From: Liolophura sinensis
Lineage: Eukaryota; Mollusca; Polyplacophora; Chitonida; Chitonidae
Direction of reading: 5' to 3'
NCBI RefSeq assembly: GCF_032854445.1
Contig: NC_088299.1
Span: forward strand, 8,737,608-8,797,607
DNA length: 60,000 bases
Part shown: positions 9,401 through 20,200 of the stretch, one piece after another
How the letters are laid out: every line of letters starts with the position of its first letter
Numbering within the stretch: the stretch's first letter is position 1
Made by a program: the position numbers and the translations under genes
Notes under the pieces: generated by a model
Seen by the model: only the letters and a program-made list of their open reading frames with translations
Database searches by the model: none
What the model was told of the DNA's origin: nothing

Positions 9401-11192
9401 TATGTACCAGATCGCAATGAAAATGTGCCCACACTATCCCAGTAATCAGGCGGACGCGGTATATCAAGGATTAACGTGCAGGTGCAGTTGTGCGCTAATG
9501 GGCATGCGCAAACTCAAAATCGGTCGATTTTAAAAATTTCATAAAAAGGAGTCAACCAGATTTTTCAACGGCAATTCTTTATTTTAAATCACAGAATTCG
9601 CTCATTTTCACTCGATGACCATTAACTGTCAATATCGTGGGTAGCCGCCATGAGATTGTATCACATTTTGACAACTCGCTCGCACTGTGTTGATGAGGCG
9701 TGCGATCCAACGTTGCGGGATCGCTAACCACTCATCCTGAAGGAGGCGTCTCACATCGTCAAGAGAGGACTCCATCCCAGCTCGGCGATGGACTGATTGT
9801 TTCAGCTGATCCCTAAGACGTTCGATGGGGTTGAGATCCGTATAACACGCGGGCCACTGGGTCCGGTCAATGCCTTCAGTTTGGAAAGAGTCATTCACAA
9901 TCCCTGCATGATGTGGACGCGCATTGTCGTCCATGAAGACAAATCCATCTCCAACGGCGGCTACGTATGGCAAAACCTGCGGTCTGAGAACTTGCGCAAC
10001 GTACGCAGCAGCGTTCAAATTTTCCTCAGTAGGAAGCAGATGTGTCTTGCCTGTCAAACTGATGCCTGCCTAGACCAAAATGCTGCCACCACCTAAGGCC
10101 GTTACTGGCTGCAGGCAGCACTCTGCATGCTGTTCAACCTGCCGACGCCACACACGTCTCCTAGAGTCAACGTGACGGAGACACACACCTGTTTCGTCGG
10201 TGAAAAGAACGTTGTAACATTGCCGTCTAGTCCATAGAACGTGATTTGTCGCCCACTAGACGAGCTATCCTAGGACGGCGGAGCAACAAGGCTTTCCCCA
10301 CCAGCCGTCTGGGACGTACTCCCACGGCTTTTAGGTGTCCCCTGAGTGTTTGGGCATTCAACCGTCTCGCCCAGACACCAGCATCTACTCTAAGATCATC
10401 TCGAACCTCTGGTTCTGAAATTCAGAATGGATGTTAAATGACATGACGAGCGAGTTGAATTCGCACGAGAGTCGAAAAATGGCATTGGTTTTTTTTTTGG
10501 GTGGCACACTCAGACCTTATACCTGATGTCGTTCTGTTCTTTAGAAGGACGTTTACGATTCGACGATCTTGTCTTGTGTGGGTGCACTGAGCCTTCCTTT
10601 TCTTGACAGGTCCTGATCTCCTGATGTCGGCGATTCAGGTCCGAGAGCGTTTTATTGACCACCTCGGACATGATGCAGGTCATGTTTGACCGCATGAATT
10701 TCTTGTGGTGCGTGCCACGTCCTTAACACCCACCCGCACGAATATTTCAGGTCTGGTAACACGGATTCTGTGATGAAATAAAACATTGGCGATGAAATTC
10801 TGGTTGACTCCTTTTATGAAATTTTAGACCGACTTTCAGGTTGCGCATGCCCATTAGCGCATAACCGCACCTGCACGTTAATCCTTAATATACCGCGTCC
10901 GCCTGATTACTGGGGTAATGTGTGCACAATTTCATTGCAATCTGGTACATATCACTGGATATATCAAACAATGTTTTCGGGGGTGGGGGTGGGGGAACTT
11001 ACTTTTGTTGCACTGTTTATATTGCCATGGTGATTTCAATCAACTTAGACCTACGATGACTTTATGCATGAGGACCCAGAACAACAGTGTCGTCTTTCTA
11101 TTTTATTCCAGCTCCCACTACGATTCGGCGAAAGCCTCTTCTTGACAAACCCCAAAGATGGTATCTGGGTGACGCCTCAACACAGAGATTAG
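429..11192 (+). CDS. CYP3: Cytochrome P450, CYP3 type (3' nine exons; 5' end outside window)
   Basis: Haem-thiolate monooxygenase of the microsomal CYP3 group, expected on the endoplasmic reticulum membrane and oxidising lipophilic substrates with NADPH-P450 reductase. Exons: 429-517, 2414-2562, 3035-3159, 4321-4459, 5339-5496, 6365-6456, 7809-7946, 8692-8851, 11112-11192. All introns are GT-AG and all phases agree, giving 376 residues plus a TAG stop. Visible motifs: C-helix/early region SGYTMEVIAATSFG (exon 2); I-helix AGFDTS (exon 5); K-helix ETLR, the ExxR pair (exon 6); NPERF across exons 7/8; haem loop FGHGPRNCIG with the Cys ligand (exon 8); and a C-terminus similar to CYP3 ends (exon 9). 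CYP3 proteins are about 500 residues, so roughly 120-130 N-terminal residues, including the membrane anchor, should lie left of the window. All catalytic motifs are intact, so this looks like a working gene. The exact CYP subfamily cannot be fixed by eye. Confidence 0.93.
900..1742 (+). repeat. Imperfect ~335-bp tandem/dispersed repeat in CYP3 intron 1
   Basis: Two modules alternate. One reads roughly taattctac...gatgtctaataaattgc...catctctgcat and recurs near 910, 1240 and 1570. The other, roughly ttctgctggtggactatttat...ctctttacgttgttttca, is at 1130 and 1470. Period is about 335 bp and copies are diverged. Copy 2 of the ~120-bp dispersed repeat follows directly, so both may belong to one larger old element. 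Confidence 0.55.
1742..1870 (+). repeat. Dispersed ~120-bp repeat, copy 2
   Basis: Starts ttcagcactgaagataaaac and carries the shared core tggtcaccagtatagccggtgaaat followed by tctacctca. It matches copies at 1-115, 4112-4250 and 33757-33875. Confidence 0.5.
2236..2325 (+). mobile_element. SINE-1 tail fragment
   Basis: 3' end of the tRNA-headed SINE described at 43912-44178: the ggccaccgtcgtacaagtgaaatactc...gagtacggcgtaaaacacc tail followed by an (AAAT)n run. The head is absent. It lies just upstream of CYP3 exon 2. Confidence 0.8.
3289..3615 (-). mobile_element. SINE-2, full or nearly full copy with target-site duplication
   Basis: A ~327-bp element flanked by a perfect 12-bp direct repeat tccagcattgga (3277-3288 and 3616-3627), the mark of retroposition. 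The right end carries a tRNA-like stretch with a degenerate B-box (ggatcaatcc on the - strand). The left end is the tail (gcttggggtttaacgtcgta on +, ending in a short CACT-type repeat on -). Related copies are at 19358-19651 (+) and as fragments at 28646, 48940 and 57900. It lies in CYP3 intron 3. Confidence 0.8.
3910..4056. mobile_element. MITE-like palindromic element
   Basis: Ends are inverted copies: cctagtcccggtttcacaaag at the left and ctttgtgaaactgggcccagg at the right, with further inner complementarity (atcgtacat / atgtacgac). About 147 bp, noncoding, in CYP3 intron 3. The short length and terminal inverted repeats suggest a nonautonomous DNA transposon. Target duplication not established. 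Confidence 0.6.
4112..4250 (+). repeat. Dispersed ~120-bp repeat, copy 3
   Basis: Contains acagcatagagattaatact, aatggtcacatgtaaccggtgaa and aatttacctt in the same order as the other copies. It ends about 70 bp upstream of CYP3 exon 4. Confidence 0.5.
4945..5187 (+). mobile_element. SINE-1 copy, diverged head
   Basis: Body from cccggagtcgcttaccaatgcggtc through the B-box-like gagttcaagtcc, the gtcgtgggttt region and the gaaatattcttgagtaacacc tail with (AAAT)n. The A-box part is badly diverged. Open frames on both strands here are repeat artefacts. Confidence 0.75.
5488..5642 (+). repeat. Short tandem array made of the CYP3 exon 5 splice donor
   Basis: About eight units of 13-27 bp with a consensus near ccagacGTAAGATA. 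The first unit is the real exon 5/intron 5 border (ccaggc then gtaagata, border 5496/5497). Several units keep GTAAGA; others read GCAAGA, GTAATA or CTAAGA. Confidence 0.75.
5776..5873 (-). mobile_element. SINE-1 tail fragment
   Basis: Reverse-oriented tail: tatgccgtactcaggaatgtttcacttatacgac, then cattatggtggaaggaaa and gcccgggcaga. The head is missing. Confidence 0.75.
5937..6228 (+). repeat. ~55-65-bp tandem array in CYP3 intron 5
   Basis: Five units of gagatacattggtgtttatgg ... ctatgctacatcgggta, with small indels between units. It lies mid-intron, about 140 bp before exon 6, and contains no exon sequence. A 101-codon open frame across it is a by-product of the repeat. Confidence 0.85.
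6505..6662 (+). mobile_element. SINE-1, 5' half
   Basis: Good head: ggggcctccgtggctcagtt with A-box-like tggctcagttgg, B-box-like gagttcaagtcc and the aacctgcggatggtcg region, where it stops. The tail is missing, which is the reverse of the usual 5' truncation. It starts about 50 bp after CYP3 exon 6. Confidence 0.85.
7248..7425 (+). repeat. ~34-bp tandem array in CYP3 intron 6
   Basis: Five units of ttcgacagtcatatagcact followed by cataaagtgtcaa-type sequence, about 34 bp each. It is mid-intron and noncoding. Confidence 0.85.
7747..7800 (+). mobile_element. Retroposon 3' tail inserted at the CYP3 exon 7 acceptor
   Basis: A 54-bp insert ending in (CATT)n and flanked by a perfect 14-bp direct repeat tcacgcagggtcga (7733-7746 and 7801-7814). 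This is the signature of a 5'-truncated SINE/LINE insertion. The duplicated target contains the splice acceptor CAG and the first six exon bases. Confidence 0.75.
7809..7946 (+). CDS. CYP3: CYP3-like exon 7, with repeated sequence at both splice sites
   Basis: Encodes the segment from RVDRMCTRDT to DTFNPE (beta-sheet and meander region before the haem loop). Its acceptor lies inside a 14-bp direct repeat (7733-7746 and 7801-7814) created by a small retroposon insertion. Only the downstream copy gives an open frame; the upstream copy would read into TAA after about a dozen codons. Its donor is the first unit of a ~19-bp tandem array running to about 8322. Confidence 0.93.
7930..8322 (+). repeat. 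~19-bp tandem array seeded by the CYP3 exon 7 donor
   Basis: About twenty units with consensus ttaatccagataagtatgg. The first unit is the end of exon 7 plus the donor (tttaatccagaaag then gtaggg). Most of the array is intronic. Many units keep a GT at the donor position. Confidence 0.8.
8692..8851 (+). CDS. CYP3: CYP3-like exon 8: haem-binding exon
   Basis: This exon starts by completing the Arg of NPERF (AG from exon 7 plus A) and encodes the Cys-ligand loop FGHGPRNCIGMRLAL, which fits F-x-x-G-x-R-x-C-x-G perfectly. It ends in phase 0 at a GTAGGT donor. An open frame on the opposite strand here is only a shadow. The next intron (8852-11111) is the largest in the gene and contains the Tc1-like element. 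Confidence 0.95.
9317..11031 (-). mobile_element. Inactive Tc1-type transposon with ~270-bp inverted repeats
   Basis: The left arm (about 9317-9602) and right arm (about 10763-11031) are inverted copies sharing accatggcaa, ataaacagtg, acaaaagtaagt, caggcggacgcggtatat, aacgtgcaggtgc and ggagtcaaccag. The long arms recall the IR/DR layout of some Tc1/mariner elements. The interior encodes a broken transposase on the - strand. It lies wholly within CYP3 intron 8. The exact tips and any TA target duplication are uncertain, because the left tip has an extra ~14 bp. Confidence 0.85.
9629..10440 (-). pseudogene. Degenerate Tc1 family transposase (DD34E)
   Basis: The C-terminal frame (9629-10057) shows the second and third catalytic residues: MDDNARPH, then TDLNPIE. 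There are 34 residues between Asp and Glu, as in Tc1. Upstream, an LFTDET block gives the first Asp. An in-frame TAG at 10070-10072 replaces the Trp expected in a VWAGIS-like motif. Further upstream a helix-turn-helix-like stretch (GVRPRRLVGKALLLRRPR) is in another frame, so there is at least one frameshift. Not a host gene. Confidence 0.85.
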
Positions 11193-14142
11193 CTGACAGA
11201 CAGATGAACACCAACCTACATGTAACATGACATTAAAACGTATTTTTGTAGAACATTTATGTATATATATATATATTTGCACAGAAATGGTCCTGGATAG
11301 AGTAAATTTAACATTTATCGAACTTATCTGTAATATGTTTAACATTGTGTGTTTGTGAATTTTTGAGTGTATTTTACCATTACCTTTGCTATACTTTTAT
11401 ACACCTTTAAGAACAGGTAGTAAGTATACAAGCTAGTGGCTTATTTCGTTGACGGTTTTTGGCAGTCTTGCCGGGCATACAAAATCGTTTAATTAATATT
11501 TACCTTATTTGTATATAGTTCGTGTTTAAAGGCACTGTTTCTTTTTTTAAAATTTTTTTTAGAAATAAAAAAAAAAAAAAAAAAAAAGAAACAAAACAAA
11601 ACGAAATTTGACATTTATTATTCATTGCCTGCGTTACATTTACCAAAATTATTTGATAAGTGGTAACTGGAGGGCGGTGAAACAACTACAGGGTCGCTCC
11701 AAAGCACCAACGGTTGCACTAAATCTGCCTCAACACACTCTGCTTGCAGCGCCAACTGTGACGGGTCATATGGGCAACTTTTCCGCGGTATAGCGACTCT
11801 GTTTAAAAAAATGGATTGACCACTGTTCTCTTGTTATACGTTACCAGTTTTCCCATAAATTGTTTTGGAAAAAGCACGTTTAAACGTTGTATTTTCTGTT
11901 ACAACTGCAACGCTCGTCGATCTCTACCTCTTCTCCCCACCAAACTCTACTCAGAGGTTCTACCCAGAAGTTTTTAACCAGACATATATATCTATGAAAA
12001 TGTACTTTGTTTAATATTACATTAATGTACAAATCTTGCTCCCTCAGCACTGCTTACGTACCTACACTGGTGCTCTACACACAGTAACACAATTACAGCA
12101 TAGTTTACACATAAGATTCACATGCATGTACATGTATTTACATATTAATAAATAATACCACAAAGCTGTCTTAGTTTCGTTTATTGATTGGTGTTTTACA
12201 CATACTGATGAATAGTCCCCAGGTCTGTAATTGGAAGAATCTGAACACAGCTGGGTAGGAATCCGGTCTCAGATGGCACAGGAGGCTAAGATAGCTGAGA
12301 AGGACACCAAATATAACTGGGGAAGAAACTGGGTACAGCTGAGAAGAAACCGGTCACAACTGGGGAGAAATCATTGAACATGTCCAATTTCTTGTGACCA
12401 TCCAGTCGTGAAGCCCAGCAGTTCTAGGTCATACCTAATTCTTAAAAATACAATCAGAAGGTATGTTTATACATGCACATAAGTTTGATACAGAGCTGTG
12501 TAAAAAATGCACGGTGCACTTGGATTAAGTCCCAGTGGTTATACCTGAAATGTGAACACAGTTTATACCAGTACTGACAAGGAGCACCGAGACCATGTAT
12601 CACAGAAGAACAAGAGTATAAAGCTCCAATGCTTGATAGTACTTTGTACAGAATGGAAAGATCTCCACAACGGCCAAGGTTTCTTTGCACACAGCTTTCC
12701 TATCCGTACACAGGTGTATGGAATCCTATTGTATGTACACATCAAGTTGCTCTAATGCAACAGGAAACAAAATCAACCCCAAACATGTTGATGCGCTTGA
12801 TGGAGTTACTTTTTGCGCCAGTACTTCTACATCTAGTGTGAAATAAATTTATTCCATACACTGCATACTTCTCACTACAGTCACATCTCGTCTTGTTTTA
12901 AACTCCTATTAGTGTCAATAACTAAGGTGGAATGTGACTGGGCTATGAACATGGCTCAGTCAAGTCTATGTGGATGATGTCGGACATACCGACTAGCTAG
13001 CTTGACTAAATGAAGATGCTTTTATCCTGACTGTAAATAAGATGGCAATGACTAACTATGTTTACATAGATAAATTCTGTGTATTTTTACTCTCCCTTAT
13101 TGCGACTCTCTAGCATTATTTATCTAAAAAGATGCTCTAAGTAATTCTGGTCCCAGAAGCTTGAACCTCTTTTCCATTTAACTTATCACAGTGGCTAAGC
13201 AGTACTTTTGCTTTTGTTTTTGACTCTGCAACACTGTGTTTATCCTCTGAGCACAATATCCTATATGGATTAAACATTACAAACTTCTCATCAGTTCACA
13301 TCTAACACTTTGTCTCACTTTCTTTTGATCAGCTTTCCTTTGGACCTCTGTGCCGCTGTAATCTCTGAGCATATCGCTGACGTCACCTCCATTGTTCTCA
13401 CACTTTGTCTTGTGTTCCTTTGATCACTTTTCCTTTGAACCTCAGAGGGTATAACTGTGAGCATATCCCTCTGACATCACACCTGTTGTTCTCACCCATT
13501 GTCTCCAATTCTTTGGTCAGCTTTCCTTTGAACCTCAGAGGCTATAACTGTGAGCATATCCCTCTGGCATCACACCTGTTGTTCTCACCCATTGTCTCAC
13601 ATTCCTTTGATCTCTTTTCCTTTGGGCCTCAGAGGCCATAACTGTGAGCATATCCCTCTGACATCACACCTGCTGTTCTCACTAAGTGTCTCACATTCCT
13701 TTGATCAGTTTTCCTTTGAACCTCAGAGGGTATAACTGTGAGCATATCCCTATGATATCACATCTGTTGTTCTCATCCATTGTCTCACATTCCTTTGATC
13801 ACTTTTCCTTTGGACCTCAGAGACTATGACTGTGAGCATATCCCTCTGACGTCACACCTGTTGTTCTCACTCACTGTCTCACATTCCTTTGGTCAGCTTT
13901 CCCTTGCACTGCTCAGCCTCTAACTCTGAGCATATCGCTCTGACATCACATCCACTGTTCTCACACACTGTCTCGGGATCCTTTGGTTAGCTTTCCTTTG
14001 GACGTCTGAGCCTCTAACACTCTGATATCACATCAATTGTTCTCACATTTTGTCTTGCACTCTACCACAACTTTTCTTTGAACCACAGTGCATGGCTCTA
14101 ACGCTGGCATCAGAGCTCTCACATTAGCCCTTGTTTTCTCCA
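11193..14142. other. Convergent intergenic region and 3'UTRs
   Basis: Lies between the CYP3 stop (11192) and the RTTN stop (14143). A possible + strand poly(A) signal is AATAAA at 11564-11569, followed by a genomic A-run of about 27 broken only slightly. An earlier ATTAAA is near 11234. For RTTN on the - strand, AATAAA reads at 12848-12853. I saw no supported coding region; the open frames of 60-78 codons have no recognisable motifs. From 13320 the region is a tandem array. Confidence 0.6.
13320..14142. repeat. ~92-96-bp tandem array directly downstream of the RTTN stop
   Basis: Seven or more units containing cctttgaacctcagaggcta, taactgtgagcatatccctc and acacctgttgttctcac. Spacing of gagcatat is 92, 92, 93, 95, 96 and 91 bp. 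The distal units are diverged. On the RTTN strand this would be 3'UTR. Open frames of 61-78 codons across it are periodic artefacts. Confidence 0.8.
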
Positions 14143-14286
14143 TCAATCTGACACTGTGGCTATCAGGTTGTGCAGGTTCTTCACACTTTGTGAATACAAA
14201 GCTTTCCCCTCCTTTGTCTTAGTGCAGGACCCCAACACTTCTTGAGCCTTCACAACGATGTTCACATTCTTCAGGGCATTTTTGGC
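14143..14286 (-). CDS. RTTN: RTTN terminal exon
   Basis: Encodes AKNALKNVNIVVKAQEVLGS through NLIATVSD and TGA. It continues the FNNQK end of the preceding exon, matching the conserved NxQKAK-ALK close of rotatins. A tandem array begins immediately after the stop. Confidence 0.93.
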   Translation of the reverse strand, partial: AKNALKNVNIVVKAQEVLGSCTKTKEGKALYSQSVKNLHNLIATVSD

Positions 14287-17200
14287 CTGAAACAAAAAAG
14301 AATACAAGAATAAATTACCGGAAGTTTTGCACATGAGTTACTGTCATTTACTTTCACACCACCTGAGTTGGCGGCAAGATGTCAGAAGAGAGTGATCTGC
14401 CCTCTGCTCGTTTCATTACACTACATGGCACTTAGTAGCTCTGGTTGCTGATCCTTGCAACATGGGATCAAGTCACTAACAGTGAGGTGTGCAGGTCTCC
14501 CAACTAATGGGAGACCTGTACAACTCTAAAAATACCCATGAATGAAATTGAAGAAAGTATAAAGACAGGCGATGTCTAATACAAACCTTTAAATTCCAAA
14601 CACTATCTGAAAACATGACCTGCCAAACAAGGAATGTACACTGCAGGCAAACCGATTATTCGGGTTAGGCCTACATGGAAGTCACCTCCCACAGTTATCT
14701 GGCGAATGGTTGTCTGCTGAGAGCCTTCATTATGCAACAACTTAGTGTACAAATGTATTTTAGCAAAAAACGAATTTCACTGAGAAACATCTGTCACCAG
14801 CTTCCCGTGTCCATGTAATTCAAATTTACACTTCACTGTCCTTCTATTGCAGAAAAGTTCCTTTTCCTGCGTTTTCATATCAGGAACCGCCATTAAACAC
14901 AGAAAAAATACTCCACGTAAGGGGCCCGAAAACTCCCACAATTTACTTTCACCCCTTTTCAGCAGCACTGTGTGTGAGCCCGGCATATCGGGACATAGGG
15001 TTTGTTTGAGTTGTTATCACATTAGGAGCTCACACAACACTGTCACTGGCTTTATAAACAAAATGTTTTATGATTTCCTGTGTACAGTTTTACTCAGACG
15101 TGATTTACATGTCGCCAGTGACAGAATAGATTATTGTTTTGTCTTTTGCCAGCAAAAACCACGTGATCGATGGGTAGATATGTGGAAGTTTGGAGTCCTG
15201 TGATTGTAAGTGGCTTGTATCTACATGTAGATAAAACCAATCTGTATGACTGAAATTTCATCTAAGGGGACTGGATTAAATATTAAGTAAATTAAGTATT
15301 CACGTTTATGAAGTATGGGCGGAAGCTGACAGTCTTTCAGATTGCGCCAGAATGAACAAGAAAATGCTTCGCTGCAAATGCACGTGTGGAGGTGCTTTGA
15401 TGGCAATTTGACATCTCCATCTTGTCTGCTGGTAGGCTAAGTTTGCATGGATTCACGGTGTACTAAAATCTACTACAGGTTTGTATACGGACAGCCATGC
15501 AGTTTAAAGACGGATACTTGACATGGCACTCCACCGAGTTTTCTCCCAAATTCCCATTTGTCACAAAAAAAGAGAGTAAAACAAAATCAACCTGTTGCGA
15601 AATGCATGTACTAAAATTATTAAGATTAAAACTGAGGAAAACATGAACTGTTGGTGGAAGAGCATAGACTAACTGTTCAGTAAAGTGTGAGATTGTTTAT
15701 TACATTCTTGAACTGGCAGTATAATCCCCCGACCATCCCTGATGCTCTCCCGGTCAGTAACAACCATGACCAAATGAATCCTGGGATACACTTTAGGAGT
15801 GCCGAGGCAAAACGTCAGGTCATTTACTGTAGATAATAAGGTTGTAGTCAGAAAAGCCAGAACACAGCTTTTATTTAATAAACAATGATCCTTACATGCT
15901 TGCATGTAGTTATGCAACTTAAAATCCACATTGAAGATTGATACCAACATGGTTCAGCCATACAAGAACAACAAGAGCCATACAAGGTATTGAGCATAAG
16001 CTGATAAAAATACTGAGATAATGATTTTGGCCAATCTAACCAGCGATGGCCAATCTAATCAGTAATGGCTGACCCATCCAGTAGATAAACTGCATGAAAG
16101 CTGCCAATGATTCCAACATAACACAGAATGAGAGGTGTTCACTGATATGTGACGCCTACATTATCATTAACATTCCTAAATCTGTTGTGTACAATTCAGG
16201 GGCCACTTGCAACAAAGTGGTCATAGGCCCAGGTTGATTGTTAACTTACAATAAAAAAATTTCAATCAGATCAATACAGTTATAAAAATTTACAATCACC
16301 ACAAAATTAACCTTAGTGCAAATACTTGCCCACGATAAACTGGTGGTTAGTAACTTTCAACTCGGTTTGTGCAGACGTGCAATTTAATTGTTATGCTAGC
16401 AGAATTTCTTTGCATGTTTTTTTAACGGCTGAATTATTACAATATAAAAATGTTTACGATGTAAAATGAAGGTAAAAGAAAGTTTTTTTTGGCACATTTT
16501 CCATTTAGACAGGTCACCTTTAAGTACATTTCAAATTTGTGCGACTATTGTGATCGTAAAATAAAAAATTACAAACGCTTTACAATTCATTTGCGAAACT
16601 TATTTTTGCGACTGTACCTATTATCCCGTTGTGTGGGTCCAGCTGAGCTCACATCTGCACAACAGCAAACTTTATTATTCTTTCCTTCTTTTTTTTATTT
16701 ATTTTTTTTTTTTCAACTTACCTTTTGGTTGTTGAAGGCCAGTGCGTAGAGACCAGACGATGCCATGGCTCTTTCCTTGCTAGATTCCCTCCATAGTGAC
16801 TGCACCAGGAACGGAATAACCTGGTCTGAAACACAACATGTCTCTGTCGGTCACTGCATTCATGGAATTCTTATGCTCAAAACTCACACCGTAAAGACAA
16901 CTGCATTATACCTAACAACTGCATTATACCTAACAACTGCATTATACCTAACAACTGCATTATACCTAACAACTGATCTCCGTTTATTGGTGTCTAATGA
17001 TGTAGCCAAGGTGGTTATACTATGATGGTGCTCAGTGGTGAAATTTTGAAACTCCCTTCCAACTGTAAAAAAATAAATTTGATTGGAGTTTTATGCTGTA
17101 ATCAAGAACATTTCACTTGTACGAAGGCAGCCAGCATTATCTCTATTTTTACCGCTGACTGCTTATTGCCAACAAGACCAGCTACATGTAACTGTGGTGG

Positions 17201-20200
17201 TGGGAAAATCTTGATAATTCACTTTTCGACAAAGAAAGTGAACCAACAGCCTATGTGTTCCACCAACTGAAAAGCAAGTATTATCACCACATAGCTACAG
17301 CCCGTGTGTAGTAGTGTATAGTGATCATCAGGCTATTTGACAGTTACATGTGTATTCAGTGATGTGACAGACGTGACAAGAGGTGACGACATCGCACATT
17401 CATAATTTTGTCATTTTTAGCAAATTTTAAGCTAAATTTTAAAATATTCATCAAAACAACTTTTGTATTATCATCCATATATAAAGATGAAAAACCTCCT
17501 GTTCCTGTATTCCGGAGCACCAATAACAGCAACGGGCAGCCAAATGTTACAGGGATAAAAACACACCTATATATATAGTGAACTCACCATTAGCCAACAG
17601 TTTGGGTTTGTTTGATGTGTGGAAGCAGAGGTTCCTGAGTATGAGCAAGGCCTTCTCACGGCATGCTCCCTGAGTCTCTCCAAACTCCAGCAACAACACA
17701 ATGGAATCTTGAAAATAGAGACACACAATAAGACATTTAATACAAGGAAATACCTTGAAACGCCTTGAAATAGATTGGTCATGCAAGGCTGGGGTTAAAG
17801 TAGTAAGGCATTCACCTGTGCTTAAAGGTAAACGCACTATGAGTAATGAACCGATAATTATATGATGTTTAGTGCCCTACATCTACGTCTTTATGCTGAC
17901 AGGCATCTGGTGATCCTTCCGAAAACACAGCACACTTTCCATTAATTCTGCAGATCATCTGCTGACCCTCCTGAAAACACAGCACACTTACCGTTAATTC
18001 TGCAGATCATCTGCTGACCCTCCTGAAAACACAGCACACTTACCGTTAATTTTGCAGATCATCTGCTGACCCTCCCGAAAACACAGCACACTTACCATTA
18101 ATTTTGCAGATCATCTGCTGACCCTCCCGAAAACACAGCACACTTACCGTTAATTTTGCAGATCATCTGCTGACCCTCTGTGGAGAAGGACAGATTCAGC
18201 AGCAAATCTAGCCACAATCCCTCCACATTCTGCTTTGACTTGGATTTCTGCTTCTTTGGATTCAGCTTGGAAAATTCATTCAAAAAGTTGGACTGAAAGA
18301 AAAAACAGAAAAGGTGAAAATGGAATAAAACAGAATATAATAGTTTCAGGTTGTGAAAGTACAGCTGTATCAATAGGCTTCTAAGTAAATGAGCATGAAA
18401 GAAGATCAGACTGGCCTGTCAACTTGCAAGAAATACCTGAGGTTCTACGGTAAAGGGTGATAGATCGATGGTCGCAATATACCATTTAGATATCTAACAG
18501 AAAAGCACACACCAAATCCTATCAATTAAATAATGATTTATTTTTTTGATTGGTGTTTTACGCCGTACTCAAGAATATTTCACTTATATGACATCGACCA
18601 GCATTATGAGGGGAAGAAACCGGGCAAAACCTGAGGGAAACCCACGACCATCTTCAGGCTGTCAATGAATTAATATGTTACTACACAAGCAACTCTTTAT
18701 TGCATGGCCTGCAAGGACCCTTGGTCCTTATTTTTTAATGCCACACTGATTTACTGTCAGCAATATTTTGACTAACTTTCACAAATGTGATGGCAAAAAA
18801 CAAAAAACAAAAAGAAGACATTTCTCTGAGAAATTAACTGTAAATAAATGCTAAGGTACAGATGCAAAGTTTAATGAATTCTCACCTTCCATAAAATGTT
18901 CCTGCATTCAGTGGAGAGACAAAGTACTGCGAGGAGTTTGAAGACAGCCGAGTGTCGTTGAACAGAGGCCTTCTCCAGATCATTCTGGGCATACTTTATC
19001 AGGGCATGTACAAGAGAGTTACTGCTCAGGGGGCCTTTGTTAGAGGGTGGGGAAATGTTCACTGTGGATGGGTTGGTAAAGGCCAGTGATGAGGCAGCTG
19101 TAAATATACACATCATCAGCATACAAGGCTATCTGGGGAACATGAAGTACATGATATATTTATTTTTTTTATTTATCACATTGTTGTTTGAGGCATATAC
19201 AAGAACTTTTCACTCATAAGACGACATCAAGTTTTAAGGATGGAGGGAACCAGAGCACTTGAGGTAAGCCACCAAACTATTTAATGGTGGAATTCCCATA
19301 TAAGAGGTACAGACTTGTGAACTACACTGGTGGAAGAAAACTGTTCTTCAATGAATGTTAGGGTCGAGTCACACCTAAGACTTTAAGAAAGAGGAAGTTG
19401 TAAATTCCTCACTTGGCGTTCAGCATGAAGGGGATAGTGCAACGACTGGTTAACCTGCATCAGTATAATGGCTCGGGCGGGGTGCTTGCTTACCTTCGGT
19501 AAGGCGTCTCAGTGACGCAGCACTAGATAAAAGAGCAATGGAAATCCATCCTGCAACAAGGAGGCACATTACATGCACTCTAAGGATTTCTTCGTCATCA
19601 TATGATTGAAAAATTGTTAAGTACAACATTAAACCCCAAAGACTTGAGCACTCAATGAATGATAGAATGCAGAATTGGTCCATGTTGTTATCAAGTCCAA
19701 ATGAATAACAAAACGCATGTCACCGACTGCTTATTGTCACCAAGTCCCTACAAGCAGTGACAGTGGGGAAATCTACAAACTCTCTGCCCAAGGCCGGGTT
19801 TGAACCCACGCCTCATATTTCCCAGAAATTCTACTATAAACACAACAAGCTACAACATGCGATTTGTCAAAGTCTACAAAACTGAATAAAATAGCGTTAA
19901 CTTTACTCTATTTCACCTACAGTTTGGTATGTAAAAATGCACTTTCAGAAGCACACAAAGGCCTTAAAATCATACTTTTGATGCAAAAATTAAGACTTTT
20001 TTTTTTGACAAGAAATTAATCAATCTTCACAAAAAATTCTTAAATGGCCTGTGATGTCGATGAATCAATCAGAATCAAGCAAAATGTGTCACATGAAAAG
20101 TGCTAAGCTTAAGGTGAAACACAGTATCCTATTTTTAATAGATTAATCATAGGTGACTTACCATCAGGACACTGGGCAGTGAACGTGGTGAGGAGTGACA

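Noticed and set aside
9797-10096. + strand 99-codon open frame
   Set aside because: Antisense of the Tc1 transposase remnant; the - strand frame shows the DNARPH and DLNPIE catalytic blocks.
11564-11590. Processed pseudogene poly(A) tail
   Set aside because: The A-run follows an AATAAA, but I see no retrocopied coding sequence or target duplication before it. It may be the CYP3 poly(A) region or a simple A tract.
12220-12380. Tandem repeat of actggggaagaaact-type motifs
   Set aside because: Only weak, irregular similarity between segments; not enough to call an array.
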